Position numbers and translations under genes: made by a program. The notes beneath the pieces are model-generated. The model was given only the letters and a program-made list of their open reading frames with translations, searched no databases and was not told the DNA's origin. Shown here piece by piece: positions 1-8,900 of a DNA stretch of 19,747 nucleotides (position 1 is its first letter; the number at the start of each line of letters is the position of its first letter). Location of the stretch: assembly GCA_964497245.1 (NCBI GenBank), contig CAZCCC010000025.1:1-19747 (forward strand), given 5' to 3'. Origin of the DNA: CAZCCC01 sp964497245 (GTDB lineage Bacteria > Patescibacteriota > Patescibacteriia > Buchananbacterales > UBA6539).

Positions 1-1
1 A

Positions 2-826
2 ATTATTTTTTTGAATATTGACAGAATGTTTTATTGGGTACCTTATCATTCGGGTTTTGCAAAGTTCACTGATAGAAAATCCCGCGGTAAGACGATTGCA
101 ATACTGGCTTCATCTGCCGCCTTGATTGGAGCAATAATTCCGATTTTATCCGGATTAATAATCACTTATTATGGGTTTAATGTTTTATTTTTGATCGTTA
201 TAATTATTTATGCCATTTCAGCATTTCCTTTTTTCACAATGCCCAGTATTAATGAATATTACACCTTCAGTTATTGGCAGACATGGAAAATTTTGCTTCA
301 TCCAAGGGATAGGCGGTTACTTTTTACTTATATGGCGGACGGCGCAGAAAACATGATTGGCGTTGTGATTTGGCCGATTTTTATTTGGCAATTACTTAAT
401 GGGGATTATAAGGCGGTTGGAATGGTTTTTTCTTTGGTAGTTTTAGTGACAATTTTGGGTCGCTTAATCTTCGGCGACTATGCTGACAGGTTTAATAAAA
501 AAAAGCTAATTAAATATGGTACTTTTTTATATTCAATAGGCTGGATAGTCAAAATTTTTGTCCAAACCGGATTTCAGATTTTTGTAGTTTCCGCCTATCA
601 TAATCTGGCTTTGGCTGCCATGAGAACTCCGTATGATATCTTGGTATATGAAAAAACCGCTGATGCGGGTCATTATGTTGATGAGTATTCCGTTCTCCGT
701 GAGATGTCTCTGAATATTGGAAGAATTTTTATTGTTTTATTTTTGCTTTTTTTATTTAATTTTTTTGGTCTTAATTATGCCTTTGTATTTGCCGCAATCG
801 CCGTTTTGATTTTTAATTTATTATAG
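2..826 (+). CDS. MFS-type transporter, 5'-truncated by the window edge
   Basis: This is probably a major facilitator superfamily permease acting in the cytoplasmic membrane; its substrate cannot be told. The frame is open to the first bases of the window, so the TTG at 11 is unlikely to be the true start and an N-terminal part (perhaps three helices) is missing. What remains shows hydrophobic segments separated by a central charged cytoplasmic loop (around YWQTWKILLHPRDRR), then a second set of helices. The loop GRLIFGDYADRFNKKK resembles the conserved MFS loop motif G-x-x-x-D-x-x-x-R between helices 8 and 9, and the earlier AKFTDRKSRGK segment resembles the positively charged loop between helices 4 and 5. 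The protein ends at a TAG, 39 bp before the stop codon of a converging small gene. The MFS assignment rests on topology and loops, so related permease families remain possible. Confidence 0.72.
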   Translation: MIFLNIDRMFYWVPYHSGFAKFTDRKSRGKTIAILASSAALIGAIIPILSGLIITYYGFNVLFLIVIIIYAISAFPFFTMPSINEYYTFSYWQTWKILLHPRDRRLLFTYMADGAENMIGVVIWPIFIWQLLNGDYKAVGMVFSLVVLVTILGRLIFGDYADRFNKKKLIKYGTFLYSIGWIVKIFVQTGFQIFVVSAYHNLALAAMRTPYDILVYEKTADAGHYVDEYSVLREMSLNIGRIFIVLFLLFLFNFFGLNYAFVFAAIAVLIFNLL

Positions 827-865
827 GTTTGCCGTTATAAATCTGGGCCAAATCAGTTATTTGAC

Positions 866-970
866 TTAAGTTAATATAAAAAATCCGGCAACCGTAGCTA
901 CTATTGCTATTATTAAAATTGCCAGCCAAAAATTTATTTTTCTTCCTATTAATTCTTCAGGATAAATCAT
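866..970 (-). CDS. Putative 34-aa single-helix membrane microprotein, leaderless
   Basis: A short reading frame on the minus strand begins with ATG at 970-968 and ends with TAA at 868-866. The translation starts MIYPEELIGRKIN and continues with about 20 consecutive hydrophobic residues ending ...GFFILT. This is the layout of a small single-pass membrane protein with an acidic/basic N-terminal head. A TGC-TATAAT extended -10 element sits at 985-977 and its expected start point falls on or next to the A of the ATG, so the mRNA would be leaderless. It converges on the transporter gene and diverges from rsmA. No function can be assigned and no family is recognised. A chance ORF is possible because it is so short, but the coincidence of promoter, start codon and a clean helix favours a real gene. 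Confidence 0.5.
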   Translation of the reverse strand: MIYPEELIGRKINFWLAILIIAIVATVAGFFILT

Positions 971-976
971 AGATAA

Positions 977-985
977 ATTATAGCA
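977..985 (-). promoter_or_regulatory. Extended -10 promoter for the minus-strand microprotein
   Basis: Read on the minus strand, 985-977 gives TGC-TATAAT, a perfect TGn plus consensus -10. Only a weak -35 (TTTCAA, 1005-1000) lies 17 bp upstream, which is normal for extended -10 promoters. Six bases separate the -10 from the ATG at 970, so transcription should begin at the start codon. A consensus TTGACA at 1025-1020 is 37 bp from this -10 and is too far away to pair with it. Confidence 0.6.
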
Positions 986-1082
986 TATTTTAGTCGGTTT
1001 TGAAATCATAAAAAAACGATGTCAATAAATTTATATTAGGTATTTTATTTTTTTAAAGCTAATTTTCTAAATATTAATTTTA

Positions 1083-1991
1083 ATGGTCAATTTGAATAAG
1101 AAATTTTTAAGAACTTTTGGGACAGAAGCTGTTTTAGACAAGGTGAAGTTAATATGCAAAACATACAATATCAGCCCTTCTAAGTCAAAAGGGCAAAATT
1201 TTTTGTTGAATCGGGAAATAATAGGCAAAATTACATCAGTCGCCGAAATAAAAAAAGAAGATATTATTTTAGAGGCTGGTCCGGGATTGGGGATTTTAAC
1301 CGAAGAACTTGTTAAAAAAGCAAAAAAAATTATCAGTGTTGAACTAGATGAAAAACTCTTTAATTTTTTGAAATTAAAATTCGCTGATTGCTCAAAATTA
1401 AAACTGATAAGTGGCAATATCTTGGATTTTGAGTCAGGAAGTCTGATTGGAACTGCTGATTATAAAATAGTGGCTAACCTGCCTTACAATATAACTTCTG
1501 TTTTTCTAAAGAAATTTTTAGCGGCTACAACAGTCAAGCCGCAGTCAATGTCTTTATTGGTTCAAAAAGAGGTTGCTCAAAGAATATGTGCAAAGCCGGG
1601 AGACATGAGCCTTCTCTCAATCTCAGTCCAACTGTACGGCCAGCCGGAAATAGTTAATATTGTAGGCCGGGAAAATTTTTGGCCTATCCCCGATGTTGAT
1701 TCGGCAATTTTAAAAATAGGCGAAATAAAATCAAAAGAAGCAGTGGATAAATATCTGGGAGGCATTTCGGAAAAGGAATTTTGGCGAATTTTAAAAATAA
1801 GTTTTTCCGCCAAACGCAAACAACTTCACAATAATCTCACCGCTGGGTTAAAAATTTCTTCCAATGAGATTAAAAAACTGCTTAAGAAAGCCAATTTTAA
1901 TCCGGCAATTAGAGCCCAAAATCTTTCAATAGATGACTGGTTGCTTTTAGTAAAAGAAATAAACAGTTATTTGGGAAATAGTGCAAGATAG
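1083..1991 (+). CDS. rsmA: 16S rRNA (adenine(1518)-N6/adenine(1519)-N6)-dimethyltransferase
   Basis: This cytoplasmic enzyme uses S-adenosylmethionine to dimethylate two adjacent adenosines in the 3'-terminal hairpin of 16S rRNA late in small-subunit assembly. At 302 aa it is slightly longer than the usual 260-290 aa. The signature N-terminal segment SKSKGQNFLLNREII lies near residues 32-46. The SAM-binding glycine loop EAGPGLGILTEEL follows near residue 65, the acidic motif SVELDEKL near residue 85, and the catalytic NLPYNITS motif near residue 140. The helical C-terminal domain ends with the typical NPAIRAQNLSIDDW. The ATG at 1083 is the first one after an in-frame TAA at 1068-1070 and has no Shine-Dalgarno sequence; the roughly 30 residues before the SKSKGQNFL block are an N-terminal extension. 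It is probably a single-gene unit, because an intrinsic terminator overlaps its stop codon. The family assignment is certain. Confidence 0.97.
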   Translation: MVNLNKKFLRTFGTEAVLDKVKLICKTYNISPSKSKGQNFLLNREIIGKITSVAEIKKEDIILEAGPGLGILTEELVKKAKKIISVELDEKLFNFLKLKFADCSKLKLISGNILDFESGSLIGTADYKIVANLPYNITSVFLKKFLAATTVKPQSMSLLVQKEVAQRICAKPGDMSLLSISVQLYGQPEIVNIVGRENFWPIPDVDSAILKIGEIKSKEAVDKYLGGISEKEFWRILKISFSAKRKQLHNNLTAGLKISSNEIKKLLKKANFNPAIRAQNLSIDDWLLLVKEINSYLGNSAR

Positions 1992-2016
1992 CCCTTGCTT
2001 TGACTTGGGCTTTTTT
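1990..2016 (+). terminator. Intrinsic terminator after rsmA
   Basis: AGCCC at 1990-1994 pairs with GGGCT at 2007-2011, with a 12-nt loop, and a run of T follows to 2016. The left arm begins inside the rsmA stop codon, so the terminator directly abuts the coding sequence. The stem is short (5 bp) but GC-rich in a very AT-rich region. Confidence 0.6.
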
Positions 2017-2024
2017 GATATAAT
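1995..2024 (+). promoter_or_regulatory. Extended -10 promoter for the 2109-19673 gene run
   Basis: TGA-TATAAT at 2016-2024 is a consensus -10 with a TGn extension. TTGCTT at 1995-2000 is a plausible -35 with an 18-bp spacer. The closer TTGACT at 2000-2005 is a better match to the hexamer but leaves only 13 bp. The elements overlap the rsmA terminator: the -35 is in its loop and the -10 just after its T-run. The expected start near 2031 leaves a leader of about 78 nt before the ATG at 2109. Confidence 0.6.
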
Positions 2025-2108
2025 ATATTTAGTTATTAAGAAATATTTTTTTATTTCCTTAATTTATTTTGTAAGCATATATTTTAAAGATAATTTTTTA
2101 AACATAAC

Positions 2109-2936
2109 ATGGCCTCCGAAAGAGAAAAAAAAGAAAAAATTATTATTTTGGAGGAGATTTACCAAAATGAGGAAAAAATTAAAAAGCCAAAATTTTCTCT
2201 TAAGGAATTTTTTCAACATCCAAAAAGAATGGAAAAATTTCTATCAGGAGGCATTATATTTTTCGGCCTGGCGGCAATTGTGCTGGGTTTTTTTCAAATA
2301 AAATACAATATCAGCGATAATGTTAGAATTAAGGCGGACAGTATTGCCTATTCAGATGGTTTGCCGGATGATCTTCTCGGTTTAAAAAATATAGACACCG
2401 ATGGAGACGGAATATCGGACTACGATGAAATATATATATATGGTACAAGCCCTTATCTGCCGGATACCGACGGAGACGGAATATCTGATTATGACGAAAT
2501 AATGATGGGTACCGATCCTCTTTGTCATAATATAAATCAAAATTGTTTTGCCGCTTGGCAGCCGGAAGGAGGAGAGCTAGCTTCTGATATTCCTTTTTCC
2601 CCTGATTATGAATCAATGCCGGAAAGTTTTATGCCCTCAGCGCAGATGTCAGCCGGTGAGTTAAGGAGTCTTTTAATTAATGCCGGCATGTCCAGTCAGC
2701 AGCTTTCCAATTTTTCCGATAGCGAACTGCTTAGGATGTATCAGAATCTTTTATCAGAAAGCGGCGCAGATATTTCAGGTAGTCAGAATACTCAGTCAAA
2801 TCAGCAGCTGACTAATTTGACACCCGGCGAGGCTCGCAGTCTTTTGGTTGGTTCCGGAGTGTCAGCAGACATATTAAGGGAAATTTCTGACAGCGAACTG
2901 ATGCAATTAATTCAAGAAACTTTAGCCAGCTATTAA
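2109..2936 (+). CDS. Membrane-anchored protein with two thrombospondin-type-3 calcium-binding repeats
   Basis: This 275-aa protein has a lysine-rich cytoplasmic head (residues 1-45), one transmembrane helix at about 47-64, and an extracytoplasmic remainder. Residues 96-107 and 119-130 are identical copies of DTDGDGISDYDE, the aspartate-rich loop that binds Ca2+ in thrombospondin type 3 repeats. A proline/serine linker follows, then two related segments of about 36 residues at 180-215 and 237-272. These share G-E-x-R-S-L-L and the block SDSEL, so they are an internal duplication of a helical module that I do not recognise. The ATG at 2109 has no Shine-Dalgarno sequence. The stop is 5 nt before the start of the giant protein, so the two are almost certainly co-transcribed and perhaps translationally coupled. 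A structural or adaptor role at the cell envelope is inferred; no enzymatic motif is visible. Confidence 0.8.
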   Translation: MASEREKKEKIIILEEIYQNEEKIKKPKFSLKEFFQHPKRMEKFLSGGIIFFGLAAIVLGFFQIKYNISDNVRIKADSIAYSDGLPDDLLGLKNIDTDGDGISDYDEIYIYGTSPYLPDTDGDGISDYDEIMMGTDPLCHNINQNCFAAWQPEGGELASDIPFSPDYESMPESFMPSAQMSAGELRSLLINAGMSSQQLSNFSDSELLRMYQNLLSESGADISGSQNTQSNQQLTNLTPGEARSLLVGSGVSADILREISDSELMQLIQETLASY

Positions 2937-2941
2937 ATAAA

Positions 2942-5900
2942 ATGGATAATTTGGTCAAGGAAAATAAAAATTTGGTTCTGGGAGAAGAAATTTTATCAGA
3001 AGAGAAAAAAGGCGTTTGGCGTTTTAAAAAAACGGTTTCATTTTTGATAATTGCAAGCACGGTATTGAATATGATGATGCCGGCTTTTGTTTACCCTTTT
3101 CAGCTTAAAAATAGCATTCCTGATTTAAAGCTATTTGAAATTTTTGATCAGAAGAAATTTGAAGAAACAATTTTTAAATTATTGCTTGCCGCTCCGGCCG
3201 GTGCCCAAATGCCAGGACCGGGGGCAAATGTTCCTGTTCCGGGAGCTCAAGGGGCTGCTTTAAGGACACATCTTCAGGAAAAAGCAAATGAAAGAAAGGC
3301 TGCCGGAAATGTAAAGGTTTGGGATCAGATATTGGAAGGAATACAAAAGGCGGGTCAGGCACTGATGAAAGCTTTGGATACCAAAAGAAGAACCGAAGAA
3401 TTAGTTGATCAGTCATTAAAAAATGTTGTCTGGGTTGCGCTTAAACAAAGCCTTCATAATATGCTTAATACTTTTGCTTATGATACGGCAACTTGGCTTG
3501 CAACCGGAGCATTGGGTGAAAAGCCGATGTTTTATGATGTGAACTGGGGTGATTATATGGTTGGTTTACTTGACTCGGCAGCCGGTGATTTTATTGACCG
3601 ATTAAGCAGCAGTTGGCTTGGATTTAGTATTTGTGATCCTTCTGATTTTTCTTTGAAGATTAGGATAGGACTTGGCATTGCTGAAACTCGCCGTCCAAGG
3701 CAGCCTGACTGTTCAATGACAAAAATGATAAAAAATTGGGAGAGCCTGGTTAATGATCCCAATTTTTTGGATAGATTTTCGGTTGTTTTTGATCCTCATA
3801 AAAATGATTTGGGAATTGCCATTACCATGTTCCAAAAATATAATGAGCACGTGGAAAGCAATTGGTGGCGGGGGCTTTTGCAACGAATGGGTGACAAAGA
3901 ATCCAAAGGCGTGATTTCAAAAATTTCAGAAAAAATATTTACCCCTAGCTTTTTAGTCAGTGAACAGGGAAAAGAGTTGCTTAGGAGCGCAAAAGATGCT
4001 GACTACGAAAAAGTCAAATTTGGCGATATTTTATTGGATGCTGTAAGTACTTTTGTAAATACTTTGGCCGGAAAGCTATTTGAAGAACTGTTTAAGAAAG
4101 GCTTGGCCGCAGTTTATGGAAAAGGAGATTCTTCTCGAGATTCAAAGGATAGTTTTTCTTTTCCTCGGCTTCCCGGTTTTCCTTCTTTTTCAAGACCAAG
4201 TAATGATCTTTATGTAGGAGATAGCGGGATAGATTTTTATTCCGGAAAGCAGGCTGCTCAAGCCAGATTTATAGATTTTCTTAACGCAGGGATTACCGAA
4301 GGGGGAATATATGACGTTTTGACCAAATTTAACAGCTGTCCAAATCCGAATAATCCGGGGACTGATGAATGTGTGATATTGTCCGGATTCAGGCAGGCCA
4401 TAGACAAGCAGCTTACAGTTTCTCAGGCGATTCAGTTAGGCTATTTAGATGGAAACAAACCTTTTGGAGTAATGGAATTCAAAGGCTTGGAATCTTTATA
4501 CAATAGTATTCCTTACCGTAGTTTGCTAATTTTAAGGTCTCACAGGGTAATACCGGTGACTTGGGAAATAGCGGCTTTAGCAATAGAAAAATTTGATAAA
4601 GGGGTTGCAAAATCACTAAATGAATTAATTGGACTCTTTAATAATAAAAGCAGTGTTTATTACGGTTTAATTGATCCGGATTGGGTTTTAAAAATGCCTG
4701 AGCATTTTTGTAAAGCCCAGGGCTATGGCGAAAAAATACTTTATGATGAAATAGTTGAAGGTATTGATTCTGACGGAGATGGAACTTATGGCGGGCCTGA
4801 TGATATACCGCCGATAAGAATGGTTGGCCGAAGTCAATACTGCGCCGATTTTCAGTCTTGTTTAAAAGAAGACGAAGATGGATCTTGTTTTTGGGGTTAT
4901 TGCATGGAAGAAAGGCGGATTTGGAATTTGGATGCCTCAAGTTGTCCAAAAGAATTTAATACCTGTCAGACTTTTCAAGGACGAGCCGGAAATATTTTCA
5001 GTGTTTTACAGAACACTTTGGATTTTGGCAGTTGCAATATGAATAATGTCGGTTGTCTGTGGTATTGTCAAAGTTATAACCCAATCAGCAAGGTATGGGA
5101 TTGCACTAATCAAGGTGAGCGCATTTTGAAAACTTGTGCCAGCTCAGAAGTCGGCGCCGACGGAGTGGCCGGTTGTCCGATAAGAGTTGAATGTAAAGTT
5201 GATGCCGGTCAAAGCAATTGTGTTGATTTGATAAATAATATTGAAGTAAATATAAGCGAGCCTTGTCATTCAGGATCAAAATGGTGGGATGATAGTATTG
5301 GTGGGTGCAAAATAGAAGGCAACAAGGTTTCCTGCACTATTCCCCGTGGCGGAGTCCATTGTATTGTGACTGGCTGTGAAAATCTTGATAATCTGCTGCC
5401 TAATTCAGGATTTGAAATTCCTCCTGCTTCGAGAGTCTCTGGAGTTGATCCTTTTGATATTGCCGACAAATGGAAAATTAATGAAAGTGATATAAATTAT
5501 TTTACTTTGGCTTATGGCGAAAATGAAATGATTCATAGCGGCTCAAACAGTCTCAGGTTCTATAATAATGGAACGCGAATTCAGGCCAAAAGTTTTTCTG
5601 ACAATATTAGTCTTGATGTTGGTAAAAGCTATACATTTTCCGGAAAAGTATATAGCCGCTTGATTGCCGGTAAAGTTATGATAAGGGTAAATGGCAGAGA
5701 AAGATTAATTACCGAAAGAAGGGAAGGCTGGCAGACCGTAACTTTTGATTTTACTGGTACAACCAGTACAAAAGTTGAAATTATAATTTTTGGAGGAGAA
5801 TCTCCTGAAGAAGAAGAAAAAGAAAAGGGGCAAGTTGCCGGGACTGTTTGGTTTGATGATTTTAAAATTACTGAAAGTTGTGTTACTAATCCATTAAGGC

Positions 5901-8900
5901 TCACTCTAATAGGTACGGCTGATAAAGACCAAAGCAAGCTTCACCTAGATCGCGATTCTTCCCAGTGCCCTGCAGACGCAGCTGGCTGTTCTGAATTTAT
6001 CCGGACCAAAGTCGGGCTGGGGACTAACTTGGTAAAAAATTCCAGTTTTGAAATCTGGCCGGATGGACAGATGTTTCCGACAGGTTTTTCTTCGCAAAAT
6101 ACATGGGATAGCCAAAACAGGATTGAAAAATCTTTTGATAGTTTTAGCGATTCTTTAAGTTTGAAATTGACAAGAGGGTCAGTAAACTTGGAAGTCCAAA
6201 GCGACAGTATAGTCGGCATGAAGCCAAATACTACTTATCGTGTTTCTTTTTGGGCAAGGTCTGATTCGGAATTTCCGGCTAATAATTCAGGCTGGTATTC
6301 CAGGATAATTTATAAAATAGGAAATAATGAAAAAAGTGATAATTTAATAATCAATAATAGAAAAGAACTACATATCTATCCGACATGGCAGCGTTATATT
6401 TTTGATTCTTATGTCACCAAAGTTAATGGCAGTGATTTCAAATTAAGTTTTGTTAATAATACACAAAATAATGTTCCAATCTATATAGACGCAGTTCAGA
6501 TAGAAGAAGTACCGAGGTTGAATCCTTATTTTTCCGAGTATAAAAATTACGGACAAGCTAATTTAACATATATTAAAAAAGCGCCGGAATTTTTAGGTTG
6601 CCGAGGTTATACCAAAGAAAGACCAAGTCCTTATGTAGTCTCAGGGGTAACCACCAAAGAACAATGCAAAGGCGAAACTTTAGTTTGGCAGAAATTTTGT
6701 ATCGGCGAAAGCAACAATGGCAAGGCCTGTAATAACGATTCTGACTGTCTGGAAGCCGGCAGTTGCATACCAAGGAATTGCGAAGGAGAACAATGCTGCC
6801 GCCAAATCGATCCTTTGGAATGCTTTAACTATTCTCCTTATTGTTTTGCCGATGAAGCCGGCTGTAATTCTTACACTCCTTTAACTGGCGGACCGGAAAT
6901 TCCGGCAATTGTAAGATATGATGATTACTGCCCGGCAGAATGTATCGGCTATAATTCTTACAAACAATCAGCGACATTTTTTGAAAATAGGGAAACTTTA
7001 GATTTCTTTATTCCCGCCACCGCAGTTTCCTGCAATGCCTCTGAAGCCGGTTGCGATGAATTTACCAATTTAGATGAGGTTTCCCGCGGAGGAGAAGGCA
7101 GGGAATATTATAAATATCTTCGGATGTGTAAAAAGCCGCAGGAGCAAAATGCCAATTGCAAAACATTTTATTCTTGGCAGGGTTCAAGCGAGGCCGGTTA
7201 TCAGCTGAAAACTTACATTTTATCAACAGATCCGTCAGCGGCAAATCCTAATGCTCCAAAAGATGTAATAAGAGTGAATGATATTGAAAGCTGGCCAAAC
7301 GAATGGTGTAGTGATAAAACAATTGATTCTGTTACTGGATTGCCTAATTGCTGCAATGGTCCGCAGGATCTGCAATCAAATCCTTTTTGTCGAGAATTAT
7401 ATGATATTACCGGCGCAATTCATTATAAGATTTATCAAAATACAGTAAGCTGTTCGGAAAATTGCCATCCTTTCCGAAAAACCAGGCTGGGAGAAAGCGA
7501 TATAGATGCCCAAGAAAATTGTCTAAACAGTAATGGAAGCTGGGATGATGAGAACAGAGTTTGCATTTATCAGGGAATACCCGGAGAAGGCTTGAAATGC
7601 TCCGCCCAAGCAGTCGGCTGCCGTGAATATCGCGGAAATGCCGGAGCAAATATTTTTACCGCATTTTTTGAGGGCTTTGAAAAAGGCACTGAAGCCGGTT
7701 GGAGAACAGGGCAAATTCAAAGCGAAGCCTTGTCGGTTGCCGGCCATTCCATAAGAAGCCAGGATAAAAATCTAAGAACTATTTCAGGAAAGCTTGATAA
7801 TGTATGTGATGATCTTACTTTCCCCGCTTGCGATAATAACAATCCTACTGCTTTCAATTGTTATGACAAGATGTCAAATACTTGCAAAGCCAAAGACGAA
7901 CTTCGCTCAGATGTCTGTTCAGTTAGAATTGGCGAACAATATTGTGGTTTATTTGGCCAAGTTATCAGGCCGAGTAAGACTTATTTGATTTCTTTTTGGG
8001 CCAAGAGCGCTTCGGCCAGTATTGTTCAAAATTTGGAAATAAAATTTGAAACAGCCTCAACTCCGGTTAAGCGGGATATATTAACTTTGAATAAAATTAA
8101 TATCCAGCCGGAATGGGATTATTATCTTTTCGGTCCGTATAAACCGGAAAATATAATTAGAGATGATGGTAGTATTGATCCGTCCATCTATATTAATTTT
8201 GTTTCTGAATCAGGAGATTTTTATCTTGATAATTTAAGAATTCAGGAAGTTAGAGATTATATTTATGTTAATAAGGGTTCTTGGAAAACTCCTCAAAGCT
8301 GCGATCAAAATCCTTGGGTTGATAACGGTCCGATTAGAGCGCCCCAATTCATGCTTGGTTGCCGTCAATATAATGATTTTTCCGGACTTACTCATAATTT
8401 AAAATCATTCAGCCGTTTATGCCGGGAAAGCGCAGTCGGCTGCGAGGCAATGATTGATACATATAACTCAACTTCGCCGTTCAGCCAGACTTTTAACCAA
8501 AATGATATTCATGTTTCTCGGTCAGGAGAAGAGACTGATTTCTCAGTGGTGATTCCCGCTGACAAGTTTGTTTATATAGTAAATCGGCCGCAGTATCAGT
8601 GTCTTTCAGCCAATAAAGGTTGTCAGCCGTTGGGGCTGCCTTCAATAAGTCCTGAAGATGAAGTTGTCAGTTATAGCACTATTTATAAAATTAATAATCC
8701 TGACGATTATGCCAATTCTTTATGCCGGCATTCAGAAGTTGGCTGTGAAGAATTTTTATCAGGTAATCGTTTTTCTTATTTTAAAACCCCGGGGAATAAA
8801 ACTTGTGAATATCGGATAATCCCCGGTCAGACAAAGTCAGCTTGGTTTAAAACAAATTCAACTTCACTTAATCCCGATTGTCCAATAATTCAACCGCCAC

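Noticed and set aside
1020..1025. Consensus TTGACA on the minus strand as the -35 of the microprotein promoter.
   Set aside because: It is 37 bp from the TATAAT at 982-977, far beyond the usual 16-18 bp.
1067..1417. Minus-strand ORFs opposite rsmA, the giant gene and the later genes.
   Set aside because: They overlap clearly coding frames, have no supporting start signals or domains, and look like antisense shadows of biased coding sequence.
2167..2301. An overlapping 44-aa frame starting at ATG 2167, preceded 10 nt upstream by a strong GGAGGAG.
   Set aside because: It lies wholly inside the 275-aa gene in another frame. The GGAGGAG encodes part of that protein (LEEIYQ), and the predicted peptide has no recognisable features. 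Probably coincidence.
6698..6790. Cysteine knots as evidence for eukaryotic EGF-type domains or host contamination.
   Set aside because: The spacing does not follow the EGF pattern, the gene is uninterrupted over 11.6 kb, and the neighbours (rsmA, VirB6-like) are bacterial.
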